Origin: Atherix ibis
Lineage: Eukaryota; Arthropoda; Insecta; Diptera; Athericidae
NCBI GenBank assembly: GCA_958298945.1
Contig: OY282606.1
Location: forward strand, 94,495,696-94,559,695
Direction: 5' to 3'
DNA length: 64,000 nucleotides
Each line of letters begins with the position of its first letter. The stretch's first letter is position 1. This document shows, one piece after another, positions 47,201-60,000 of this stretch. The position numbers and the translations under genes were made by a program. The notes below the pieces were generated by a model. That model was not told the origin of the DNA and searched no databases. It worked only from the letters and a program-made list of their open reading frames with translations.

Positions 47201-49070
47201 AATATCATTTCACAATTACATTTTTATAATTATAATTTATATGAAATTTTAAGTGATTATTTTTCAACAAGTTTCCTCAATATAATTATAGAAAAATTCA
47301 AAATGAATTAATTTATTCGCTTTAATTTGTTCAATATAAATTTGATTTTTTTTCTCAATTGTAAAGGATATTTATAAAAATCGACCACACACAATTATTT
47401 TAATTTTTTAATTTTTATACTTTCTAAGAAATTCTTTTCAGAAATTTTTTTTTTTATAGTAAGTAAATTTAAACAAGAAGAAAGCTTTAATTATTTTAAA
47501 ACAGATATGAAATTATTGCAATTAAACTCTTTTTAAAAGAATATCAACTGAAGGAGAACATTACAAATTCTATTAGAGTACAAAGTAGACACTATTCAAA
47601 TCAATTAATAACCAATACTTAGTAATCAATAAATTTTTTTCACAACGTTTTTTTTTTTGCATTTTTTAGCTATTGTTTTTTTTTATGAAATTGTTTTTAA
47701 CGTTAAGTCGTTAAGTAGTTATTAATCCAAAACGTAGAATAAAATGTTTTGTGTATGACACTAAATTCGTCACATTTTATCTCGGAACTTGCTTATTAAA
47801 TTAAAATTATATTAAATACATTAAAGAATAATATCGTCTTTTATGCGATATTATATTGAAACAAAAAATAAACAATCTATGATTCAAATTAAGCAGAAAA
47901 TCTAATTTTTCAATGAATATTGTTACATAAAATCATCTAATTTTTTTGGTGTATATTATATCAGAAACTATTCTAGTTAAAAGATGGTTTGAATCGAAAT
48001 TATACGAAAAAGTTCTGATTTCAAAAAATGTAATTTTAAAGATGATGACGCCAACTTTATCGCTATTAAAATTGTGATTGTGTGTGTATATTGGCTAAAA
48101 CAACGTTTTAGTATATTGAATTTACATATTTATCTAATAATGTAAGAGAACAAATGCATTCGACCGAAAAAAAGATGCACACCGAACGTGTGACTATTCA
48201 GTTGAAAGGCATTTATGCACTAAAGGAATAAGTGCGAAAGAGGAGACACATCGGAAACTAAAAGATAAACTAAGAGACAAAGCGTTCGCTGCTTTATGTT
48301 ACAAAATGCAGTTATCGCTGTTAAAATTTTAAAACCTTTACAATCGTACGATTGAAACACAATTTCGTTTGAAACTAAAAGCTGCATGCAGGCTACTGTC
48401 AAAATTTTAAACCTTTCACAGTTGTACAGAAATGTACAAAACTCTGACTGTTTTATTGTCAAATTAGATCTTCTTTTAATTATGCCATTGTAGTAAAAAT
48501 ACGGCCACACATTTCAGTATTTTACAATATTATTTGACAAGATTGTTGTTTGACAATTGATATTAAAATACATATAACTTAAGTGAATACATTATTTGTA
48601 GTTATATTAAAAAAAAATGGAATTAAATTGTATTTAATTGGTTTATTCGGACGAAATTCGTAAATTTTTGACACAAAATTTGCAGTCCGCGAAATGTGTA
48701 ATTCCGACTACAATTGCAAATTGCATGTCGTTATCTCGCTGTCAAAATTTTAAATCCTTCACAATTATATAGGAATGCAAATTTCTAACGACAGAGGACA
48801 TATGCGGAAGCTGTGTTATAGTCGAATTATAATTAGTTTCTTATTTGGTCGTAATCGTTGTAATACTGCCACCTATTATTTCTGTGTTTTCATATGGCTG
48901 CATCATTGAAATTGAAATCAAAGCTAAGATAAATGTGAGGTTAAGAGAACTTACAAATTAAATTAAGCATAAAATATAAAAAAATAAACTGATCAGATGA
49001 CGTTTCTTTATTCGTTGCAATCGAGCGGGATTTGTGAACGATTGTAGTCGGAATTCTGTTCAGGGCTATA
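43106..49070. other. AT-rich gene desert
   Basis: Nearly 6 kb of A+T-rich sequence with simple runs, for example a (TA)n tract near 44664 and a (TTA)n run near 46078. Predicted frames such as 43503-43739 and 43839-44090 are composition artefacts. A short motif repeats three times at 48310-48770 (see findings). Confidence 0.6.
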
Positions 49071-49077
49071 TATTTGG

Positions 49078-49317
49078 CTAGCAATAAATCATACGAGTAT
49101 ATACACACCGTCCTTGATTTATCGGTTTTCTTTCGATCACCACCGATGTCAGCAGGACTGAGCGCGATGTTAGTACTTAGTTGGGTGACCATTTGCGGAA
49201 ACCACGTGTTGGAGGCTTATAAATAAATTGGCAAAAGGGGTTTTTAGTGTCGAGGCGCTTAAAATTTACATTTCAGTATTAATGTTACTTGAAGTGAGAG
49301 CAAACAAACAAACAAAC
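49078..49317 (+). mobile_element. 5S-rRNA-derived SINE
   Basis: The first 140 bp align with insect 5S rRNA. The internal control region is recognisable: 'gatgtcagcaggactgagcg', then 'gttagtacttagttgggtga', then 'ccacgtgttggaggct'. A body of about 80 bp unrelated to 5S follows, then a tail of about four CAAA units (49300-49317). The flanking repeat atttgg (49072-49077 and 49318-49323) is a plausible target duplication. A 5S head, unrelated body and short-repeat tail define SINE3-type elements. It is too diverged to be a functional 5S gene. Confidence 0.75.
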
Positions 49318-49323
49318 ATTTGG

Positions 49324-52300
49324 TTTTCTTGTCAAAATAAGAAGCATGATTATAGCAAATGTACACACACAATACGTATTACCTGACTCTCTTCCAAAAT
49401 CCTTTATTTTTATATAAATAAATTCTCTATGTTAAATACTTAAAATAATCTATCGCCTAAAACTATGCAACAATTGCATAGAATATTGTTGCATTTTTTT
49501 CAAATTGTGTAAAATATTTTAATTTGAAATAGAATAAAAAATATTTTTAAAGAAATTATTAAAAATAATTTAATTGTGTATTTCGTTTTTCGTATTTAAC
49601 GAGTCTTGATTAATATTGTTATATGTAATTTGTTAATTGTTCCTTTTCTCGGTTTTAATATTAATTTCATTGGACCAGTCCTGCTGGTAATTTTTTTTAA
49701 ACATTTTGTTTTTGGTTTAATCATTTCTTAGTTTACTTAACAATTCATAATTGGCAAATGCTCCTTTTATTTTCAAATTGTTTATGCCATCTTTGAAATG
49801 AATTATTTTTTGTTTGATATCTATTCTTTTTTTAATTTAACTTTTATTTCTACTAGTTTTCATAAACTACATATATTTTTATTATTTAAAGGAAGAGAGA
49901 GGGATATAGTTTCTTTTGGTAATTTTTTTAAACATTTTTCTATTACAATAATTTCTATTTTATTTTTTTTATTCTTCATTTAAATAATATTAATAATATA
50001 CGTATTATTAGTATTTTCATTTGCCCTTTAAAAAAATTTTAATTTTATTTCAAACAACTATATAATTATTAACTAAAAATAAAGGGCTTCATAAACATTT
50101 TTACTTTAGATTTTATTGTACGTATAATAAATATTATTTTTATATTTTTCGAATTTTCATTAATCCTTTTTTCTTATGCTAATTTTCATTTATTTTTACT
50201 AACATCAATATTTTATTTTTTGTATACACAATTACTACTCGTATATATACTACCAACTGAATAGTTATTTTCAATTGTTTATAATTTATTAGTTTTTTTG
50301 ATTGATTCGAATTTTTTTAAAGTAATTTCATTGAAATCTTTTAGTTTTTAAATGGGAAAGTTTATTTTTATTTTTTAGAATTTTAAATTAAATTTTGCCC
50401 AAGTAAATGTAAAATTTGAAAAAAAAACTTTTCAAAAAGTTAGATAGTGTATTTGTTTGTATTCTTCTTAATCTAAAATATTCAATAGATAACCGAATAG
50501 AATATAAATATTAAAATAAAGAAGAGTTCATCGATACAGAAGTTCTCTTAATTGTATCCGAAAAATACTCAAAACTAACAATCTCCTAATTATGTAGATA
50601 TTTTTAAGGACTACTATCGTATAAGTACGTAGAAAATATAATATAAGAAAAAATAATTTATAATATTCAAATTTCAATAATAATTATTTATTTTATTTTT
50701 CGATTTATTGGTTGCTTGATTATTAATTGAATTCTTTTCTTTAATTTTAATAAAATTAAAAATAATTATCGTTTTTTTTATTATTTAGAATAATTTTTTA
50801 ATGTTTTTTTTTGTTGTTTTTTTGTTGTTGTTGTTAGTAGAAGTGTTCTTTGGCGTATATACTTCTTTAGATAATTGTATATTATTATTAGTTAAAAATA
50901 TATTTGGTCCGATTGTGAGAAATTTCGAGGTAGGATTAATTTTTATTCAATTCAACTTATATATTTGTATAGTAGAAATACAGATAAGATTAGTTTGATT
51001 TCGATTTTTTTTTCTAAAGCTTTTTAAAGAGTAGAAATATATACACATACATATATGAACTGGTCTTTTATATTTGGTTAGTTTTCTACAGTACAAGAAT
51101 AAGTAGTATTAAGAATATATATTCGTATATAATATACATGCAATTTTTATTTGAAATTCTAGAAAAAATTTGCGAAAATATATATTTTGAAAGTTTTTAA
51201 CTAAATTTTAAACAAGAACAACATTTTGATTACAAAGAATTGTCGTACGTTATTTTTTTTTTGAAAATATTTTTTAAATATATAACAAAAATTTAACTGG
51301 TATAATTATAAGACAATTTCAAGATATACTTTTTATCAAGTATAAACTATGATAAAAAGTCAAACTTTTCTGATAGAAAGAAAAATTTTATTTCGGTTTT
51401 TTAAAATCTGCACTTTTTATCTAAATAGTATATGTATTGCATATACACATAAATACTGAGTGCAAATATTATAATTTTTGTTCGTATTGTATAAGAGTGG
51501 ATCTATGTAAAAAGTGTGTTCCCAAAATTTGTTAAGACTATTCCACTTTTCAATAGATTTTTTTTGTTTTAGTAAATTTTTTACCTATTACGAATATATT
51601 TAATTAAATGGTCATTTTTACTTAGCATGTATGTTCATTGATAAAATATTTTGTTTGGTAAAAAAATTCTATTTATTTTATTAACTATTGCCTTTTGTAA
51701 ATATCATTTATTTGTTTAAGTTTTTAGGAAGATTATCAATATTCAAATTTACTATAAGAAGAATTATTACTTTCTTAATATTGCACAATGTCTGAATTTC
51801 GTTTGAATTTTGCTCTCATTTTTAATCGTAAAATTTATAGTTAAAAAAATTTATTTAATATTTTTTAATATCAAGATGATAGATAATATCTATATAACCA
51901 TGTCACAAGAGAATAATATCTAATAACCATGTACCAAAAAGAAAATTCATATAAATAAACTTAATTGTTTGTTGTTTTTTTTTTCAAATATTATTTTTAT
52001 TCAAAATTATGAAACAAAAAAATTTTAAACATAAAACAATATAATAAATAATAATTCTAATAATGTTAAAAAAAATATTGAGAAAACATTTGTTATTATT
52101 ACTATTATTTAAATTTGTTGTGTTTTTATTATTTCTTAACTTTTCTTTTTATTAATATTATATAAATTTATTTATGATTAAAGTAAAAATTAGTTACTAT
52201 TATATCATAATAAATTGTCATTTTTTATTGTTATAGTTGTAATAATAATAATAATAATAATAGTAATAATAATTTCATTTAAATCAATATTAATTTTATC

Positions 52301-53285
52301 CATCAAACTCTTTTACTTTATTTTTGTTTGTTTTTTAAATATATAGTTAATTAAAAAACATTACTTTTCTTATTATAAAATTATTTTTAATTATTAAGAA
52401 AAAAAACCAACAAATTTTCACTTTGTTAATAAATTTTAAACAGTTTTTTTAAATATTATATTAATTTTTAATAAGTAAAAATGAAATTTATTAATTATGT
52501 TATGTGTTATAATTTTGAATAATTATTAACAATCCTCTTTTTAATGTTTATTAAATATGAAAAACATTTTTTGGTATTTTTTTTTTTTTAAATTGAAAGT
52601 TTTTAAATTTTCTTAAAGAAACTTTATTGATTTGAAATTTTTATTTTATTTGCAACTTTTCCCATACAATGTATGGATATATTTGCAGTAGTAGAGTTTC
52701 AATGTTGTTTGTTTTTTGGTGTTTGTACAAAACACTTTTCTTTAAAAATACCAAAAATCTTGAATTTTATAAAATTATTTCAATAAAATAACAAAACAAC
52801 AGATGAAGTTCAAAATTTGTTTCCGCTAAAAAATTATTCAATTTTTAAGTTATGTTTGTATGGAAAATTTCAATTTTGAATATTTAATTTTAATAAAAAC
52901 AAATTCTCCAAACCACTTGCTATATATATATTTTTGTTTTTATATTATTATTACTATTATTAATATTATTGTAATTTTGTTTTTTTTTTTTTAAATCTTC
53001 CATTTAGTTTTGAATAACTCATACAATTTCCTACAAGTTTAATAATGAGAAAATTTATATTAATTTTAATCAATTTTTTTCCTTTAAACATTTTAACTCT
53101 TCTTTATTGCGTTTTTTTTAATTGATAAAAATTCTAATCTGTTTTTATAATAGTTATGCACTTAATTTGTCAAAGTTATACATTTACATATAAATAAATA
53201 GATATTATTAGTCTGTGTTTATGTAAACCTCTTTAGCTATGTATTTTGTCATTTATTTATTTATTTTTTAATATATATATTTCTT
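49324..53285. other. AT-rich spacer downstream of the PDE7-type gene
   Basis: No gene recognised. Long T and A runs; the frame 50801-50998 is compositional. Confidence 0.55.
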
Positions 53286-54064
53286 ATTTATTTATTCCTT
53301 TTGTTTTGTTTTTTTTTTGGGACCAGCCCAAGGAGCATGTTTATATATATATATGAGAAATGAACAAATAATATAAATACGGCAAAAATAAAAACAGACA
53401 AAAATATATAAATACAATTTGTGTTTGTGCATTTTAGTTCTGGCTACTATTCGTACGAGTATCTAATAAAAACATTCATAAAGTATCATGCACTCGCAGT
53501 TGTCATTTAATAATTGATAATTATTTTTATTTAAAAAATTAGTTAAACAAAAATTAAAAAAAAAAACAACAAAAAATTAACAAACGCAATTCAAAAAAAG
53601 ATTATTTTAATAATTTTTATATATATTTTCTTTGAAATTTCCAATTCAAGAATTTTTCTTATATTTTCTTAGTTTTATTGTTATTATTACTACCAATTAA
53701 ATCTTGTTGAAAAAATTTGTCATTTATTCTCAAAATTTTATATTTTAATGAAATTCATTTACTTGTTCATTTTTTGTTATTAATTTAATTTAAATTCCTA
53801 ATAATAATTTTAGGTTTCCAGTCATTCTCAATTATTATAATATAATTTTTCCATTGATTAATTTTTCTAATAGTTTTGTTTGTTTGTTTGTGTGCTTTTT
53901 ATTTGATAGTTTTTTTTTTTTTTAATTATTATTATTATGGGTGCATGTAACCGTTATTTTTTTTTAAATTATTTGTTAATATAATAACATTATTATTATT
54001 TTGTTCTAATATTAATAGTGCTGTGTCATCGATGATGATCTGATTTTGTACACGAAAACCTTAT
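53286..54064 (-). other. Probable 3' UTR of the PDE7-type gene
   Basis: Downstream of the proposed stop at 54065. The minus strand near 53297-53283 reads ggaataaataaataag, overlapping AATAAA signals that would give a 3' UTR of about 770 bases. Inferred only. Confidence 0.35.
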
Positions 54065-57000
54065 TTAATGACGCAGAGTACCTGGAAGTAAAAAAAATAA
54101 AAGAAAAACAATTAATAAATTAACTACTATTGAATTATTATGAAGAAAAAAAAATTAAATTTTATCTGTTTACTACTTTATTTTAAAAAAAAAAATTATT
54201 TTGTATAAAAGTATTTGGCATTTTTCATTACGAAAGCCCGCGCAAAAGATATGAAAAAATGTTTACAGTGAAGTTGGTAATTAGTCGCGACGTATATTTT
54301 TAGCGTGATCTGTCAAATATTGATTTGGCAACTAAGTGATTGCGGATTTTAAATAAGAAAAATTGAAAATGTTAACTTAAAAATATAACTTTATTCAATT
54401 AGGTATTGTCCGTTTTTATCGATGATCCTTTGCCATCTTTCAGGCAGTGTCATAATTCCGTGTTCGTACAACTTATTAATTTTGCTAGCAAAAACTGAAT
54501 TAAATGTAAGGAGCTCTGCATGAAACGAAATAAATGAAAATCTGAAGGCACTATGTCAGGGCTATATGGTGGATGTGACAACACATCCCAACCTAATTCC
54601 AATAATTTTTGGCGAGTGACCAAAGATGTGTGCGGCTTTGTATTGTCATGCTGGAAAACAACACACTTACGATTTGCCAATTCTGGCCGCTTTTCTAGAA
54701 CTGCATTGCTCAGTTTGACGAGTTGTTGAACATACACGGTGGAATTAATCGTTTGGTTTCTTGGTTAAAGTTCAAAGTGCATAATTCCTTTATTATCCCA
54801 CCAAACCGACAGCATAATCTTCTTTTAGTGCATCTCAGCTTTTGATGGCGTCTGAGGTGGTTCAGCTCGCATCACCCACGTTCGTTTCCTATTAACGTTG
54901 TTGTAAACTATCCACTTTTCGTCGGCAGTTATCAGTCGTTTCAGAAATGGATTCGTCTTGTTACGTTTCAGAAGCGAATCACAGATGCTAATGCGTTACG
55001 TCAAATTAATTTCCTTAAGATGATGAGGAATCCATAAATCGAGTTTCTTAACATAGCCAAGCTGTTTCAATTTTTTTTCAATGCATGTATGCGATACATT
55101 GAGCTTCTCTGCAATCTCACGTGTTGTGCTATGACGACGTGAATCGATAATTAAGGGTCTCATCAACTTCAACTGGATTTTTAGGGAAAAATAACGACAA
55201 CGAAATTTAGCAAACCAATTTTGACACTGCCCATCTTTCAAGGCTTCATTCTTCTTGTGTACCTGCGATGTGTTCTTGCCTTTTCGGAAATAATACAATA
55301 AAATATGTCTAAAATGCACGTCTTATCCTTCCATTTTTAAATTTGGATGAAAACAAAACTAAATAGCTAAACAATACAATTTTTTACTAAATTAAAGGCG
55401 GAAGTCCAAACAACAAGAAAACAATATAGGTTAGGTGCTTTGAACACGTTGACATAACAAAAGAATGTGCTAATACCATCTATTGATAAAATCCACAATC
55501 ACTTAGTTGCCAACCCAATAGTTTGTGTACAGCGATTGGTTTTGTTAGGTGATGTCAAGTGTGATGGGCGCTATTTAATATGGACTACTAAATTTAGAAC
55601 AAATAATTTGACTAAAATTTTTTGTTGGCATTGGAATTTCTCGTTCGTAATATTTAAAAAAGGCCAATGGCAATATCGAAACCATAAACATGAGAGTGGC
55701 ATCTTTATAGCCTAGAAGTGGTTGAAAAATTTTCCCGTTTCTGTAGGATTTGAACATCCTTTCTGAAGAAAATAGTGATGGGAGATTGTCATCCTAGCTT
55801 AAGAGAGATACCTCAGGATCTGCAGTACAGCTTATTCCTAAGGAAAAAAAGAGCATCGCATACTGATTGCTTAAGACAAATTATACAATGCAATTTAGGT
55901 TTATGATTTTAACATACAAATCAGTTAATGAGCTTTGGAATAGCATTTCCATAAGGCGTTGAAATCGAAAAAAAATGATTATTAACTGTTTTCTTTAATT
56001 ATCGTTGTATTTTTCATTTTAAATTTCGTTTGGAGGCGCAAACCGTTAATAAACAATATTATCTGAGTGTTATGAGGCATTTGAGAGAGGGTATTCTCCG
56101 GAAAAAGACATAAAATTTTTGTTAACTTTTCTGTTTTGCAAGCTGAAATGAGCACTTCGTGAAAGATGTTTTGAGAAGTAATTATTCAGCTTTTTTGATC
56201 AAAATTCTCATTTTAGTAATATATATTTTCGGAAAGTTAATAGAATATAAGATTAAATATTTTTAATGATTTTCAATGCTACTAAAAGAAACGATATTTA
56301 TGACTCCTCAGATAATAGTCATTTTGAGTATTTTTATATATCCAAAAAAGTAAATCAAACTTAATTAGAATTTAATATTGAATAGTAATACTTTTTGTGT
56401 ACAATTTAATATTTTAGCTCTACTCAATTATATGGTTAATACATAAATTTTGTAAAAACAAAAATGTTTACTTATTTTCTGTTCTTAACTCATTTTATGA
56501 AATATTTTCAAATAGCACGAAACTGCCATTTTCTATGATAAATAGTTCTGTTAGTAAAATTATAATGGTAGGTTGAAAGAAAAAATTAAATATAAAAACT
56601 TTGTAGTAAAATGTAAGAAATTTGTTCAGTACAAATAAATTTTAATAATTTTTAAACACGAACAGGTGATTTTCATTTCCTTAAATACTCTCTGATTTTG
56701 TATATTTTTTTTTAATTATACGTACATATTTTTACAGGTAGACATAAAACCATAATTTATATTAAATATTCCTCAAGAAGAATTTCATTTTAGTAAATTG
56801 TATTTTTTTTTTGATTTATGACTAACTAATGTCATATGAAGATCAATAAATAAACTGAAATGTGTTCATAAAATTTTCTAATCAGTTTAACTTGCTTGTA
56901 CTTAGTTAGCACAGGAGAATTTATTCTCAAATTTCTACAACCATTAATTGCATTTAATAATTACAATATATTTAAAAAATGTGAAAGAATCTGAACATTC

Positions 57001-60000
57001 TATTATTGTATTCCAACAATAATAAGCAAAATTTTATTTATTTCTATATCATAAATATTAATGTTGTACAATTGAGATGTCTTTTAAAAAGAATATAATT
57101 CTCACCCAAAAGTTCATATGATTTCGGTCACTTGCTCATAGTCATTTTTTAAGATATGTAAATGTCTACCGGTTTACATACTCCTAAAAAACCCCAAATA
57201 AATTTAATAACAAATTTTATAAAATCTTTTAACAATGACGAAAACTCTATCATCTTTGGAAACAAGGGAAAAATCTGTATAATCTATAGAAGACAAAAGA
57301 ATTTTCGCTCATTAAACTAAAAGTATTATTTTTTATTAACTTTTCAAAAAAATTAGAATTTATGAGAAATTTGAATTTCATATTCTAGAGATGGCTTGAT
57401 TGGGTATGATTAAATCCAAACACAATAAAGGATTTGATATGAAGATAATAAATATCCACCAGTAGAGCAGATAACATTTTCATCATAATTTGATTAAAGT
57501 TTGTCAAAATAACTTTGGCGGTGAATTTTTTATATCTCTGACTTTTCCTATGAGTAGCAATAAAATCAAATCACACTGAATTTATTGTTCTCGTATAAAT
57601 TTCATAATATAATCAATTTTATTGCTAGAATATTTTACTAATAAAATTATTACATTAACATTCATTCGAATACTTCAAAAATTTTCTTCGGTCAAATAAT
57701 CAATTTTCAATTAGATATTGAAGATTTTAACTACACATACGTGACAAGGGTATGAGTTATTAAATATTCTAGCAATTTTTTTTTATATACCACGAGTATA
57801 CGCTTAAATCCGCTGTTTGGTAATAGATGGTGTGAGTGAGCGTATTAAGCTACCATGGGCACGCCATACTTTTTTTTATGATTTTCACATCTGTCAACAT
57901 TAATCAGTGCACATTGTCAGCAATTTCGTACAACAACATTCATTTTTCCTTTGGTAATCATGTCTAGTTTGTGCCAGAAAAAGAGACACTTCAATTTGAA
58001 GCGCGAAAAATCGGCCTAGAATGCTCGAGGAGCAATTTGGTGTTACACAACCACCTATTTCCATGCGTCTGCGTGCCATGGGGAAGATTGAAAAGATCGG
58101 AAAATGGGTGCCGCATGAATTGAACGATAGGCAGATGGAGCGACGCCACAACACATGGGTAATCTTGCTCGCCAGACAAAAAAGAAAGTCCTTCCTGCAT
58201 CGGATTGTGACAGCCGATGAAAAGTTGATATATTTCGAGAATTCTAAACGCAAGAAATCGTGAGTTGATCCCGGCCAACTATCAACATCTTCACCAAGAC
58301 CAAATCGCTTCGGACGGAAGACGATGCTGTGCGTTTGGTGGAATCAGCAGGGTATTGTCTACTATGAGATGTTAAAACCTGGTGAAACTGTCAATGCCCA
58401 CCGCTACCACCAACAACTGATCAAATTTCACCGTGCTCTGCGTGAAAAAAGGACGCATTATCAACAAAGACATGACAAGCTGATTTTCCTCCACGACAAC
58501 GCACCATAGCACACGTCAAAAATGGTCCGAAACTACTTGGAGACACTCAACTGGGAGGTGCTACCCCACCACGCTTATTCACCAGACCTGGCCCCTTCCG
58601 ACTACAACCTGTTTTCGTCGATTCTTACGAAGACGTCCGAAAATGGCTTGATGAGTGGTTTGCCTCGAAAGAGAAGGAATTTTTTTGGCGTGGTATCCAC
58701 AAATTGCCCGAGAGATGGAAAAAATGTGTAGCTAACGAGATTTGAATAAATCTGTTTTTACTTTCTATGAAAAAAATATGTTTTTTTGACTAAAAAACAG
58801 CGGATTTAAGCTTATATACCTGGTACAGTTTTCCTTTTTTCTCTAAATTGGCATGGATGAAGTGTTTGAAAAACGAAATAGAATTTGACTCTTACCTGAA
58901 TGACATACTGCTAGCATATCGACTGGAAGTGATCCTCTACGACGCGTCAATAAAGATTCAATATCAGACTTTTGTCGATCACTTCGCTTAAAGCGATACC
59001 ACGCGTGTGAAGAAGCACCACCGCCGCTGCTACTACTACAGCCGCCATTTCCACCGCTGGTTGTTCCTCCTAATCCTCCACCACTGGTACTGACACTACT
59101 TAATGCACCACTGAGTAGACTACAAATAGTTCCTCCTGCAGTATTATGACCACCCGCACGATTGCTGCTTCCAGCTAGTTCCGGTTCCGCCAGGATCGGA
59201 CTTAAAATTTCAGCTCCGCCAGAAGACCGACGTCGTAAAATTTTCTTACGATTTCTGGTTTTTCCATTACAATTTGAACGGTTCATTGATGACATTTTAT
59301 CACATGGAACCGATCCACGACGTTGAAATGGCGATGTGTGGGTGGTACCGAATAAAAAATTTTCTAATTGTTTTTCGGTAGATTCTGTTCGATTATATGT
59401 AAAAGAATTTTTATTTTAAATATGAGTAAAATTTATCGATTTGGTGAAAATCCAAAATGATCTTTGAAAAACTAAAAATAACTTAACGAATAATTACTTA
59501 CGCAGGTGAATGACATCAGTTGGCATAGATCCTCTTCGCATGAATTTATCGCATGGGCGAATTAATAGTGAAACCTCTTCTGTAGTTGTGGTAGTTTTCG
59601 GTGGTAAAGCAACAGCAACCGGTGCTGATCCTCGTCTTCTATTTAAGCTCTTTCGAAGCATGGAAGGGTCGAGATTTTCTTTTTGGCCGGGTATAGAAAG
59701 TTTGGCCATTTTACAGGATTTCTCTTGTGACTGGAATTTCTCTTGTTCGCGTTTGTAACTATCCTTTCGACTGGTGGATTTGAGTACGCCTCGCAGTTCG
59801 TTATCAGTCTGTGAATCGGAAGAACCAGATCGGCTTTCAAGAGCCTCACTGCAACCGGACATTTCGGCCGTTGTTGACATGTAACGCATCCGTATATACG
59901 GTTGTAGTGGTGGGAAGGTCTGTTGGCGTATTAATTGTTTGGAAGCACTGTTCGCAGACAGCATATTTGCACTACTAACACTAATAGCACCATGCATTAC

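Noticed and set aside
49078..49217. Functional 5S rRNA gene
   Set aside because: Many changes in the stems and a body plus CAAA tail downstream indicate a SINE or pseudogene.
43503..50998. Several 60-80 codon frames in the AT-rich desert
   Set aside because: Composition is Phe/Tyr/Ile/Asn-rich, as random AT-rich DNA gives. No domains, splice logic or repeats support them.
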